A stretch of 64,000 bases of DNA from Nesterenkonia populi (lineage in GTDB: Bacteria; Actinomycetota; Actinomycetes; Actinomycetales; Micrococcaceae), in assembly GCF_007994735.1 (NCBI RefSeq), contig NZ_VOIL01000001.1, positions 558,001 through 622,000 of the forward strand. The letters are read 5' to 3'. Position numbers and translations under genes: made by a program. Shown piece by piece: positions 44,246-52,364 of this stretch (the stretch's first letter is position 1; each line of letters starts with the position of its first letter). Under the pieces are notes generated by a model. That model was not told the origin of the DNA. It did not search any database and worked only from the letters and a program-made list of their open reading frames with translations.

Positions 44246-45877
44246 ATGAGGTGGCGCGCGGCAGTGGTGGGGTCCGGTCCCAACGGCCTGGTGGCCGCCA
44301 ACCGGCTCGCCCAGGCAGGCGCCCAGGTGACCGTCTTCGAGACGGCGGAGGCGCCCGGGGGAGCGCTGCGGTCGGCCGAGCTGTTCGGCGCCGGGCTGGT
44401 GAGCGATCTCGGCGCCAGCGTGCACCCGCTGACCATCGCCTCACCCGCATACGACGCCGTCCTGGACACCGCCCCGGACTGGGCTCATCCGCGCATTCCC
44501 GCTGTGCACGGGATCGACGGCGGCTGCCCGCCCGCGGTGCTTCACGCCTCCCTGGAGGAGACCGCTGCCGGGCTGGGCGCTGATGGCCCCCGGTGGGAGG
44601 CGCTGATGGGTCCGCTGGTGCGGCACTGGGATGACGTCCGCAAAAGCGTGTTCGCCCCGCCGAGCCGTCCCTTCGCCTACCAGTACGAGGATGCTGCGTG
44701 CCTCAGCGCCGACGCCGCCCTCTCACAGCGGCTGCGGCGCTCCTCCTTCGCGCCGCTCAGCGGGGCAGCGGGCGCGCTGGGGCGCACCCACGCCCTGGCT
44801 CAGCTGGGGCTGCGCGGGGCACTGCCCGCCCGTGCTCTGGACCGGCTCTTCTCCGAGGAGCGCACCCGGGCCCTGTTCGCCGGCTTGGCCGGGCATTCCG
44901 CCTCCCCCCTGAGCCGAACGATGACCTCGGCGTTCGGGGTGATCTTCGGGGCGGCCGCCCACGCCGGCGGCTGGCCGGTGCTGCGCGGCGGGTCCCAGCA
45001 GCTGGTGGATTCCCTGGTGGAGGCAATCACCGCTCGCGGCGGCCGGGTTGAGAGCGGGTTCATGGTGGAGTCGATGGTCGAGGCGCGGCTGCCTGCCGGG
45101 CGAATGGGCACTCGCAAGGACCTCCGGCGCCGGGGCTGGAAGCTGGCGGGCACCAGCGGCAGTCTGCAGCGCACTGCCGAGGAGGTCTACGACGTGGTGG
45201 TTCTGGACCTCACCCCCGCGCAGATGCTGCGCATGGACGGGCTCGATCTCCCCGGCTGGCTGCGCCGGCGGTTCAGCCGGTGGGACTACGGGCCCGCCGT
45301 TGTGAAGGTCGACTACCTGCTGAACGGCCCCGTCCCCTGGAAGCACCAGGAGATGGCGAATGCCGGCACCGTGCATCTGGGCGGCACGGCCTCCCAGATT
45401 GCCGCGGCAGAGTCAGCGGTCGGCCGCGGGGTGCTCCCCGGGCGTCCGTACGTGCTCATGGCTCAGACCGGTGCCGCTGATGAGGCCCGCACTCCGGATC
45501 ACCGGCAGACCATGTGGGCCTACGCGCATGTGCCGCAGGGGCTGGATGCCTCCGGAGCACGGCGGGCTGTGCGGCTGATTGAGGAGGAGATCGCTCGGCA
45601 GGCGCCCGAGTTCAGGGACGTGGTCCTGGAGCGGAAGGTATGGGGGCCGGAGGAGCTGGAGGCGTGGAACCCGAATCTGGTGGGCGGAACCATCAGCGGC
45701 GGCCTGCCGACGCTGAGCCAGATGGTGGCCCGTCCTCGTCCGGTGATTCCTTATGCGGCGGGGCCTGACGGGGTGTACATGTGCTCCTCCTCGACTCCGC
45801 CGGGAGGCGGCGCCCATGGGATGGGAGGCTACAACGCGGCGATCAGCATCCTGAAGGATCTCGAGCTCCAGGATTAG
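44246..45877 (+). CDS. Phytoene-desaturase-like NAD(P)/FAD oxidoreductase
   Basis: Flavoprotein of 543 residues. The N-terminal dinucleotide fold VVGSGPNGLVAANRLAQAGAQVTVFETAEAPGGALRS and the C-terminal PGGGAHGMGGYNAA match the CrtI/PYROXD2-type oxidoreductases. No other carotenoid genes are near, so it is more likely a PYROXD2-like enzyme than a real phytoene desaturase. Substrate unknown. Convergent with the Clp_N fusion gene. Confidence 0.87.
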   Translation: MRWRAAVVGSGPNGLVAANRLAQAGAQVTVFETAEAPGGALRSAELFGAGLVSDLGASVHPLTIASPAYDAVLDTAPDWAHPRIPAVHGIDGGCPPAVLHASLEETAAGLGADGPRWEALMGPLVRHWDDVRKSVFAPPSRPFAYQYEDAACLSADAALSQRLRRSSFAPLSGAAGALGRTHALAQLGLRGALPARALDRLFSEERTRALFAGLAGHSASPLSRTMTSAFGVIFGAAAHAGGWPVLRGGSQQLVDSLVEAITARGGRVESGFMVESMVEARLPAGRMGTRKDLRRRGWKLAGTSGSLQRTAEEVYDVVVLDLTPAQMLRMDGLDLPGWLRRRFSRWDYGPAVVKVDYLLNGPVPWKHQEMANAGTVHLGGTASQIAAAESAVGRGVLPGRPYVLMAQTGAADEARTPDHRQTMWAYAHVPQGLDASGARRAVRLIEEEIARQAPEFRDVVLERKVWGPEELEAWNPNLVGGTISGGLPTLSQMVARPRPVIPYAAGPDGVYMCSSSTPPGGGAHGMGGYNAAISILKDLELQD

Positions 45878-45917
45878 GGGCCGGCTGGCCTCCTGAGAGT
45901 TCGGACTGGTCCTGGGC

Positions 45918-46907
45918 TCAGCGGAAGTTGAGGCTGATCTGGGTGGAGAGGTGAGCGGCCTGCACCCAGAGGAGCGGCTGCAGGCCGGGTCGCACAGCGG
46001 TGCCGACGAGGCGGCGGAGCCGGTGGGCATCTCGCGGGTAGGTCACGGTGAACCGCATATGGGTGCCGCCGTCCGTGGGCCAGAGGCGGATCGCGCGGCA
46101 GTGGGGCTTGCTGACGGAATTGCCGGGGAAGCTCACTCGCCACACGACCCGGTGGGGCTCCGCGGCATCCATCAGTTCGAAGACCTGGCGGCGTTTCTCC
46201 TCGGAGGGCGTCCGGGGCTTGCCGTTCGGCCATGCGGCCGGGAGGAGTGCCTCCCATGTCTGTTTGCCTGTGTGCTCGACGTCGGACCCTGCGGTGTCCC
46301 AGTCTGGGATGCGCTCGGGGTCTGAGACGAGCGCGAAGACTTCTTCCGCAGAGGCGGGGATGAAGGTGTCTTTGGTGACGCTGAGCTGGGACGGCTTCCG
46401 GTCAGGCTGGCGAGAGGCCGACCGGGACTCAATCTCTGCGAGGCGTTCTCGGCCCTCGTCGGCATTCGTCCCGAGCCGTTCGAGCACGGCGGCGATGAAC
46501 CCGCTGGGCTCCTCCAGGAGCTCGCGGAGAACGTCGGCAGCGTTCCCCTGCTTCCGCTGTCTGCTGCGGCGGCCCTTGCCTGCGCCTTGGAACGTGCGCT
46601 TGGCGTTCTCGCTCCAGTCAAAGTGGGCCTTGGCCTCGTAGAGGGTGATGCGGCCGATGGGCTGCTGCACGTCATTCACCCCGATGCTGCTCATCTGATG
46701 GGCGTGCTGCTCCTCGATGGCCTTCCGTGCGGCGTCGAGGGTGATGCCTAGGGAGCGGAGCGCCTGGCCGGCGGGCTGCTCGTTGAGGAGGACGGCAAGG
46801 AACAGGTGCTCGATGTCGATCTTCTTCCGTCCCCATCGGGAGGCCTCCTCCGCAGAGGTGAGGCTGAGCGCGTAGGCGGTGGAGAGTGCTTCGGCGGTTC
46901 TGCTCAT
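45918..46907 (-). CDS. Clp N-domain fused to SRPBCC domain
   Basis: Protein of 329 residues with an unusual architecture. Residues 1-150 are a double Clp repeat like the substrate/adaptor-binding N-domain of ClpA/ClpC (AYALSLTSAEEASRWGRKKIDIEHLFLAVLLNEQPAGQALRSLG, then NAADVLRELLEEPSGFIAAVLERLG), without any AAA+ ATPase part. Residues about 180-329 are an SRPBCC ligand-binding fold (FIPASAEEVFALVSDPERIPDWD...HMRFTVTYPRD). It could be an adaptor that couples ligand sensing to protein handling; this is inference. The start overlaps the stop of the HTH gene (ATGA), so the two proteins are made together. Confidence 0.85.
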   Translation of the reverse strand: MSRTAEALSTAYALSLTSAEEASRWGRKKIDIEHLFLAVLLNEQPAGQALRSLGITLDAARKAIEEQHAHQMSSIGVNDVQQPIGRITLYEAKAHFDWSENAKRTFQGAGKGRRSRQRKQGNAADVLRELLEEPSGFIAAVLERLGTNADEGRERLAEIESRSASRQPDRKPSQLSVTKDTFIPASAEEVFALVSDPERIPDWDTAGSDVEHTGKQTWEALLPAAWPNGKPRTPSEEKRRQVFELMDAAEPHRVVWRVSFPGNSVSKPHCRAIRLWPTDGGTHMRFTVTYPRDAHRLRRLVGTAVRPGLQPLLWVQAAHLSTQISLNFR

Positions 46908-47149
46908 GTGCGCCTCCTCGGCACGGGGATGGTCTGGTCGACGCGTTTGGCGTACTTCTTGTGGACGGCCTGTCGGCTCACGCCGAGGTGGTCGGCGATC
47001 TGCTGCCAGGTCATGCCGGCGCGTAGGGCTGCCTCCACCTGCTTCAGTTCGAGGGTGTCAGTGAGTCCCCGCAGCGACGCGACGGCGCGCAGTCCGGCTC
47101 GGGGGTCTGAGGTGTCGGCGGCAGCTTGCGCCGTCTCGGAAGAGCTCAC
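46904..47149 (-). CDS. Small helix-turn-helix regulator, partner of Clp_N-SRPBCC protein
   Basis: Protein of 81 residues. A single HTH occupies residues about 45-70 (LRAGMTWQQIADHLGVSRQAVHKKYAKRV). First gene of a two-gene operon. GTG 47149 is 6 nt after TAGGTT, with TTGACA 17 nt further upstream: a nearly ideal promoter in which both boxes carry a CAAC-N4-GTTG palindrome. Autoregulation by this protein is the simplest reading. The Clp_N partner may bind or destabilise it. Confidence 0.87.
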   Translation of the reverse strand: MSSSETAQAAADTSDPRAGLRAVASLRGLTDTLELKQVEAALRAGMTWQQIADHLGVSRQAVHKKYAKRVDQTIPVPRRRT

Positions 47150-47154
47150 AATGT

Positions 47155-47166
47155 CAACCTAAGTTG
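47155..47166. promoter_or_regulatory. Operator-like palindrome over -10 box
   Basis: CAAC-CTAA-GTTG, overlapping the TAGGTT -10 hexamer (47156-47161) of the HTH operon. Identical half-sites to the second copy at 47182-47193, 27 nt away centre to centre. Confidence 0.65.
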
Positions 47167-47184
47167 CTTCCCTTTGGTTGTCAA
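47156..47184 (-). promoter_or_regulatory. Promoter of HTH/Clp_N-SRPBCC operon
   Basis: TTGACA (47179-47184), 17-nt spacer, TAGGTT (47156-47161), then 6 nt to the GTG start. The best sigma-70-like promoter in the window. Confidence 0.75.
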
Positions 47185-47193
47185 CGATAGTTG
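47182..47193. promoter_or_regulatory. Operator-like palindrome over -35 box
   Basis: CAAC-GATA-GTTG, overlapping the TTGACA -35 hexamer. With the copy at 47155-47166 it forms a 17-nt direct repeat (AGCAACTnnnGTTGACA). Confidence 0.65.
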
Positions 47194-47658
47194 CTGCGTC
47201 GACGTTTTGGTAGGTTCAAGACCCGCAACTTGGTAGATTCAGCTCACCCTGCGCTGGCGGCACGGCTGGCCGGCGTGGACAAGCAGGGGCTGATCACCGG
47301 ACAGGGGAAGCGAGTGGGCCGAGGCGAGGAGACCTGGCTGGGAGCCCTGTTCGAGTCATTGGTCACCCAGTCCGTGCGCGTGTATGCCCAAGCGATGCAC
47401 AGTCAGGTCGGCCACCTGCGTACGCGGGGAGGAGAGCATGAGATTGACCTCATCGTGGAGAACCGGGATCATTCCGTGGCCGCGATTGAGGTGAAGCTGA
47501 AGGCAGAGGTGGGAGCAGGTGACGTCAAGCACCTGAACTGGCTGGAAGATCAGATCGGCGACCGCGTCCGGGACAAGATCATCATCACCACTGGGGAGCA
47601 CGCCTACCGGAGGGCGGGCGGCGTCGCAGTGGTGCCGCTGGCGCTGCTCGGCCCCTGA
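47191..47658 (+). pseudogene. Truncated DUF4143-type ATPase (C-terminal part only)
   Basis: About 155 residues matching the C-terminal half of AAA+/DUF4143 proteins: FKTRNLVDSAHPALAARLAG, the GEETWLGALFESLVTQSVRVYAQ core, and a PD-(D/E)xK-like EIDLIVENRDHSVAAIEVKLKAEVGAGDVKHLNWL. The N-terminal AAA+ ATPase domain (Walker A and B) is missing. The open frame begins at a TTG inside the operator of the divergent HTH gene with no ribosome site. Probably a decayed remnant left by a rearrangement at the HTH promoter. Confidence 0.75.
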
Positions 47659-47692
47659 TGCTGCCGCGCCGTCTCACCGTCGACATCAATGA

Positions 47693-48412
47693 TCACACTC
47701 CGTTGAGGGCGAGCATGGTGGCGACGGTGAGCATCGTCAGGCCGACGACGACGTCGATCACCACCCAGGTGCGGGGGCGGTTGAGCACTCCCGCCAGGGC
47801 GGAGCTGCCTGCACCGAGCACCGTGTGCCAGAGCACGGAGGCCAGCATCGCCCCAGCCGCGAACAGCCAGCGGCCGTCCCCGAAGCTGTTCGCCATCGTT
47901 CCCAGCACCACCAGGGTGTCCACCAGGGCATGGGGGTTCAGCAGGGACAGGGCCAGACCTGCTGCCGCCACCGCAGAGGCCCGTGACGTCGCCGGAGCCG
48001 CAGTGCGCTGAAGCGTCGCAGTGCCGCCCGACGGTCCAGCGTCGTATCCGTGCTTCTGGGCACTCACCGCCGGCATCTCCGAGGTCAGCGCCTCGTCCAC
48101 GGCGTCGCTGCGCTGGTCCTTCGCCCCTCGCCGAGCCTGCCAGGCGGAGCGGAACGACTTCACTGCGAACCAGGCGATGTAGGCGACGCCCACCCAGCGC
48201 AGCACCTCCAGGAGCCACGGGGCCGCCTCCAGAGCCACTCCTACGCCGACCACACCCAGGACGATGAGGACGATGTCGCCCACCAGGCATGCAGCCACCG
48301 CCAGCGGGACGCGGTCGCGCCGGAGCCCCTGCCGCAGCAGCCAGGCGCTCTGCGGGCCGATGGCGACGATCAGGGCCATTGTGGTAAGGAATCCGGTGAG
48401 CAGAATGGTCAT
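47693..48412 (-). CDS. lysE: LysE family amino-acid exporter
   Basis: Membrane protein of 239 residues, six hydrophobic segments, with the LysE opening GFLTTMALIVAIGPQSAWLLRQGLRRDRV, exporting lysine/arginine in Corynebacterium. The polar loop between helices 3 and 4 is long (about 50 residues). Real start ATG 48412 (AGGA upstream); the longer frame overlaps the argP promoter. Divergent from an argP/lysG homologue, the standard pair. Confidence 0.9.
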   Translation of the reverse strand: MTILLTGFLTTMALIVAIGPQSAWLLRQGLRRDRVPLAVAACLVGDIVLIVLGVVGVGVALEAAPWLLEVLRWVGVAYIAWFAVKSFRSAWQARRGAKDQRSDAVDEALTSEMPAVSAQKHGYDAGPSGGTATLQRTAAPATSRASAVAAAGLALSLLNPHALVDTLVVLGTMANSFGDGRWLFAAGAMLASVLWHTVLGAGSSALAGVLNRPRTWVVIDVVVGLTMLTVATMLALNGV

Positions 48413-48475
48413 GACGACTATCCTGCGCCGCCGTCGCCCATCCGCACCAGCGCAAAATTCTTCAGCATCTGAAGC

Positions 48476-48481
48476 TATGCT
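48476..48481 (+). promoter_or_regulatory. -10 box of argP (leaderless)
   Basis: TATGCT, 7 nt, then GTG 48489. Confidence 0.6.
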
Positions 48482-48488
48482 TAACAGC

Positions 48489-49379
48489 GTGAACACTGAT
48501 CATCTGCGTGCTTTCGTCACAGCGGTGGACGAGGGAACCTTCGGAGCCGCCGCGGACCTGCTGCGCATCTCCGGGTCCGCTCTCTCCCAGCGCATCAAGG
48601 CCCTCGAGCAGGAGGTGGGCCACGTTCTTCTCACCCGCACCGTCCCCGTACGGGCCACCGTCTCCGGGGAGCAGATGCTGCGCATCGCCCGGCAGACCCT
48701 CCTTCTGGAGGATGAGGCTCGTGCCGTCTTGGGGTTCCAATCGGCAGAGGCTCAGCCCGTCACCACTATCAGCATCGCCGTGAACGCGGACACCCTGGCC
48801 ACCTGGTTCATCCGAGTGCTGCAGGAGGCCGCCACCTGGGACGGAGTCGAGCTTCACCTGCACACCGAGGACCAGCAGCACACCCACGAGCTGCTGCGCA
48901 GCGGCACCGTCGCCGCCGCGGTCACCGACCACCCCACCCCCGTCTCCGGCTGCGTGTCCGAGCCGTTGGGCACCATGCGGTACTGGCCCGTCGCCTCAGC
49001 GGAGCTGCTGGACCGGCACCGGCGCGACGACGGCGCCGTCGACTGGGTGCGCGTCCCCCAGGTGGACTACAGCATTCGGGACAACACCCAGCGGGCCGCG
49101 CTCGCCGGCCTCGGGGTGGGCACCCCCGCGGTGACGCACCTGGTGCCGAGCGTGCAGGCCTACAACGCAGCCGTCGGGCACGGGCTGGGCTGGGGCACCA
49201 TCCCGGACACTATGCTCGCGGCGGGGGTGCGCGAGGGTACTCATCCGGACCTGCAGGTGATCCCGGAGCTCGCCCCGGAGGAGGTGCAGCTGCATTGGCA
49301 GCGGTGGTCCACCAGCACCGCGCATATGGAGCGGCTGACGGAGACGGTGCGGCGGGCCGCAAAAGTCCTTCAAATCTGA
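48489..49379 (+). CDS. argP: LysR-type regulator ArgP/LysG
   Basis: Activator of lysE that responds to basic amino acids, 296 residues. N-terminal winged HTH (VNTDHLRAFVTAVDEGTFGAAADLLRISGSALSQRIKALEQEVGHVLLTRT), then a LysR effector domain. The GTG start is set by the TATGCT box. Divergent from lysE with about 76 bp between starts, the interval that must hold the shared operator. Confidence 0.92.
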   Translation: MNTDHLRAFVTAVDEGTFGAAADLLRISGSALSQRIKALEQEVGHVLLTRTVPVRATVSGEQMLRIARQTLLLEDEARAVLGFQSAEAQPVTTISIAVNADTLATWFIRVLQEAATWDGVELHLHTEDQQHTHELLRSGTVAAAVTDHPTPVSGCVSEPLGTMRYWPVASAELLDRHRRDDGAVDWVRVPQVDYSIRDNTQRAALAGLGVGTPAVTHLVPSVQAYNAAVGHGLGWGTIPDTMLAAGVREGTHPDLQVIPELAPEEVQLHWQRWSTSTAHMERLTETVRRAAKVLQI

Positions 49380-49470
49380 AGGAATTCTCGGCGACGACGG
49401 GCGGTTGGCACAGGAGCGTGAGCCGGGGACCCGGCTCAGTGCGAAGCGATAAGACGGGAAGCGAGAGAAC

Positions 49471-50541
49471 GTGGCTATCAGCAGCGAGCGTCACACCGAC
49501 CAGTTCGAGTTCGGCATCCACACCTTCGGAGATGTCACCAGCACGCCGGACGGGTCCCGCACCCTGTCTCAGCCCGAGGTGCTCCGCAACATCCTCGAGG
49601 AGGCGAAGCTCGCCGACAGGGTCGGCATCGACGTCATCGGCATCGGTGAGCACCACCGGCCCGACTACGCGATCTCAGCGCCCGACGTCGTGCTCTCAGC
49701 TGTGGGCGCCGCCACTGAGCGGATCAAGCTGATCAGTGCTGTGACCGTGCTGTCCTCCGACGACCCGGTGCGGGTGTACCAGCGGTTCGCCACCATCGAC
49801 GGGATCACCGGCGGCCGCGCTGAGGTCTCTCTGGGGCGGGGCAGCTTCATCGAGTCCTACCCGCTGTTCGGCTACGACCTCTCCGACTACGAGCAGCTCT
49901 TCGAGGAGAAGGTCGACCTGTTCGCGAAGCTCCGCAGCGAAGGAAGGGTCACCTGGGAGGGTCGGACCCGCGCGGGCCTGAAGAACCAGGAGATCTACCC
50001 CAAGACCAACCATGAGAACGGCCTCCCCACCTGGATCGCCGTCGGGGGCACGCCCAACTCCGTGGTGCGGGCCGCCCGGCACGGCGTGGGCCTGGAGCTG
50101 GCCATCATCGGTGGAGCGCCGCCGAGGTTCGCTCCGATGGTGGACCTCTACTATCGCGCGCTGCAGGAGTTCGGCCACGGCCAGGACTTCCGGGTGGCCA
50201 GCCATTCACACGGCTTCGTCGCCGAGACGGACGAGAAGGCCAAGGAGATCTTCTACCCCTCCTGGGCCGAGACCATGGCGCAGCTGGGCCGCGAGCGCGG
50301 CTGGGGCAACGGCTACCCGGGCCGCGACCAGTTCGAGCAGGAGATCACCCACGGCGCGCTGTTCGTCGGCTCTCCGGAGACCGTCGCGGACAAGATCGTG
50401 AAGACCAAGGAGGCCCTGGGCATCACTCGCTTCGGCCTGAAGTACGGCAACGGCCCGCTGGCGCACGAACACATGATGGAAGCCATTGAGCTCTACGGCT
50501 CCAAGGTCAAGCCGTTGGTCCTGGAGAAGCTGGGCTCCTAG
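49471..50541 (+). CDS. Luciferase-like flavin-dependent monooxygenase (LLM) 2
   Basis: TIM-barrel flavoenzyme of 356 residues. FEFGIHTFGDVTSTPDG, IGIGEHHRPDYAISAPDVVLSAVGAAT, ITGGRAEVSLGRGSFIESYPLFGYDL and LPTWIAVGGTPNSVVRAARHG are LLM-class motifs; by eye the closest is the Atu2307-type group. Start GTG 49471 with AAGCGAGAG upstream. No flavin reductase or regulator is next to it. About 90 bp separate it from argP. Substrate unknown. Confidence 0.87.
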   Translation: MAISSERHTDQFEFGIHTFGDVTSTPDGSRTLSQPEVLRNILEEAKLADRVGIDVIGIGEHHRPDYAISAPDVVLSAVGAATERIKLISAVTVLSSDDPVRVYQRFATIDGITGGRAEVSLGRGSFIESYPLFGYDLSDYEQLFEEKVDLFAKLRSEGRVTWEGRTRAGLKNQEIYPKTNHENGLPTWIAVGGTPNSVVRAARHGVGLELAIIGGAPPRFAPMVDLYYRALQEFGHGQDFRVASHSHGFVAETDEKAKEIFYPSWAETMAQLGRERGWGNGYPGRDQFEQEITHGALFVGSPETVADKIVKTKEALGITRFGLKYGNGPLAHEHMMEAIELYGSKVKPLVLEKLGS

Positions 50542-50595
50542 CGAAGGTTCAGCGTACGGCGACGGTCCGGTCAGGCTGCTATCAGACTTTCGTCG

Positions 50596-50601
50596 TATAT
50601 T
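50596..50601 (+). promoter_or_regulatory. -10 box of 373-residue protein gene (leaderless)
   Basis: TATATT, 7 nt, then GTG 50609; rules out the long upstream extension that overlaps LLM 2. Confidence 0.6.
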
Positions 50602-50608
50602 CCTGGGC

Positions 50609-51730
50609 GTGTTTTCCTCCCAGCGCGAAAAGCATGGTCCTCACGGCGGGCACGGCAACCAGGGACAGGGTGACGTGCGCCAGCCCGAAGACGACTCGCG
50701 CCGGAAGATAGCGATCTATTCGGACCCGGGCCGCACGTCGCTGATCATGCGCAAGATCCTTGATGAGCCGAACCGGGACTGGGCGCGCCATTCAGCTGTG
50801 GCGCATGAGCAGGCGCTGATCCCGCTGCGCACCGACGGCACCCTGGACCTGGACCAGGCCCTGCAGTGGGCGCGAAACTCTGAGGCCGACATCACCATTG
50901 TGGTCACGGAGGTGCCCAGAACGGCAGGGCGGCGCTCCAAGACCACGGAGCTGCACTTCGCGGAGAAGCTCGCCGTCATTTCGCTGCCGGCCCTGGGACC
51001 GATCGGCTGCCGGGGAGGGCTGCGGGTACAGATCAACGGCGCTGTTCGTGCTCTGATCTACGATACGGCCGAGGAGGCCCGCACCAAAGGGGGCCTGCTG
51101 AACGAGGTTCGCGACCAGCAGGGGCACGAGACCGTCTACGTGAACCCGCGTCTGCCTGTGCCCAGCCGTGTCTGGATGCTGATGGGCATGGTGGTCGCCA
51201 ATGAGCCGCTGTGGTCCATGCCGAAGCTCTCCGGCGTCTTCGCAGCCGCCGTGGCCACCGGTGCCTTCGGCGTGTTCTTCTCCACGATCTGGGAGATGTC
51301 CAATGCCTTGCCGTGGTGGCGCCTCATGCTCGCCAGCCTCATATCGGTGGCGGCGGTTGTGACGTGGCTGATCGTGTCGAACAGGCTGTGGGACCGGCCC
51401 GCTGACCTGGGCGGTCGCCGCGAGGCGATGCTCTACAACATATCCACCATTGTCAGCCTGGTGGTCTCGGTGGCCACGCTGTACGCCATCCTCTTCTTCA
51501 CCATCCTGGCGATGGGACTGATGCTCATCGACCCGGACTTCCTGGCCGCCACAGTGGAGAACGCTGACGGCGAGTTCAGAAATTATGTGGATATCGCCTG
51601 GATGGCTGCTTCGATGGGCACCGTGGCCGGCGCGTTCGGCTCGAACTTCGATGACAATGTTGTGGTCAGGAATCTCACTCAGGGCTCTCGGGAGGCCCAG
51701 CGCTACCCGCGGGACGAGGAGCAGAGCTAG
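50609..51730 (+). CDS. Unknown protein: Rossmann-like cytoplasmic domain plus four helices
   Basis: Protein of 373 residues. Residues 1-35 are His/Gly/Gln-rich (HGPHGGHGNQGQGD). Residues 38-200 look like a soluble alpha/beta domain (RKIAIYSDPGRTSLIMRKIL, ADITIVVTEVPRTAGRRS, KLAVISLPALG). Residues 210-350 hold four transmembrane helices, and the C-terminus (FGSNFDDNVVVRNLTQGSRE) is cytoplasmic. I do not recognise the family. Codon use is normal. Stands alone with a leaderless start; convergent with the small-export protein gene 10 nt downstream. Confidence 0.7.
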   Translation: MFSSQREKHGPHGGHGNQGQGDVRQPEDDSRRKIAIYSDPGRTSLIMRKILDEPNRDWARHSAVAHEQALIPLRTDGTLDLDQALQWARNSEADITIVVTEVPRTAGRRSKTTELHFAEKLAVISLPALGPIGCRGGLRVQINGAVRALIYDTAEEARTKGGLLNEVRDQQGHETVYVNPRLPVPSRVWMLMGMVVANEPLWSMPKLSGVFAAAVATGAFGVFFSTIWEMSNALPWWRLMLASLISVAAVVTWLIVSNRLWDRPADLGGRREAMLYNISTIVSLVVSVATLYAILFFTILAMGLMLIDPDFLAATVENADGEFRNYVDIAWMAASMGTVAGAFGSNFDDNVVVRNLTQGSREAQRYPRDEEQS

Positions 51731-51740
51731 GGTCAGTGCA

Positions 51741-52274
51741 TCAGGACACCAAGCTGACGATGCCGGCGCCGAGCGCCCAGCCGAGCACAGCCCAAAGGAT
51801 CACCGAGATGAGCATCCAGAGCATCACGGCATTCCGGCTGGCGCCGAACCCGACCATCAGCGGAGCCGTGAACTGGCTGGGGAGCGCGAAGGGGCCGAGC
51901 AGCGCGACCGCGGGCACCCCGAACCGATCGAAGATCCGCTTCACCCGCTGCTTCTTCTTGGACAGCTCCTCCTCCGGGGCGGGCTCGCCCACTGCCTGGC
52001 CACGGATCCACTGGGCCATGTAGACCAGCCCGAAGAGCACCAGCATGTTTCCGATGACGGCGCTCGGCAGCAGCAGCCACAGCGGCATCCCGCCGAGCGC
52101 GCCGAGGAACGCGCCCCCATAGGCCTCCAGGAATGGGACGGCGCTGACGACCATCACCATCAGCCACTGCACGAGTCCGTGGAGGCTCTCGACCCACTCC
52201 TGCATGGGTGCGTAGGGGTTCTCCTGGGCGGCAGCAGCGAAGTTCGCGACGAGTGTGCTCAACATGCCCATCAT
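51741..52274 (-). CDS. Small multi-drug export family protein
   Basis: Membrane protein of about 177 residues with four to five helices. VVSAVPFLEAYGGAFLGALGGMP and RFGVPAVALLGPFALPSQFTAPLMVGFGAS match the Sm_multidrug_ex family (Pfam PF06695), whose transport activity is poorly tested. Three ATG codons (52274, 52271, 52265) could start it; the first is taken, with modest certainty. Divergent from the UbiA gene. Confidence 0.75.
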   Translation of the reverse strand: MMGMLSTLVANFAAAAQENPYAPMQEWVESLHGLVQWLMVMVVSAVPFLEAYGGAFLGALGGMPLWLLLPSAVIGNMLVLFGLVYMAQWIRGQAVGEPAPEEELSKKKQRVKRIFDRFGVPAVALLGPFALPSQFTAPLMVGFGASRNAVMLWMLISVILWAVLGWALGAGIVSLVS

Positions 52275-52351
52275 TCTTGCGGAGTAGACGCGCGGAATCG
52301 TCATCCCTGGGGAGCATCTTCGCACTGAGGATGCTGGGCCGCCGGCGATGG

Positions 52352-52357
52352 CAGACT
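52352..52357 (+). promoter_or_regulatory. -10 box of UbiA gene (leaderless)
   Basis: CAGACT, 7 nt, then ATG 52365. Confidence 0.4.
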
Positions 52358-52364
52358 GGCGCGT

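Noticed and set aside
42916-44469. 517-residue minus-strand open frame opposite the DUF998-like gene
   Set aside because: His/Glu/Gln/Gly-rich shadow without domains; the plus strand encodes clear membrane helices and has a promoter.
44246-45877. Carotenoid biosynthesis gene (crtI)
   Set aside because: CrtI-like motifs occur, but no crtB, crtE or crtY is near, and PYROXD2-like enzymes share the same motifs.
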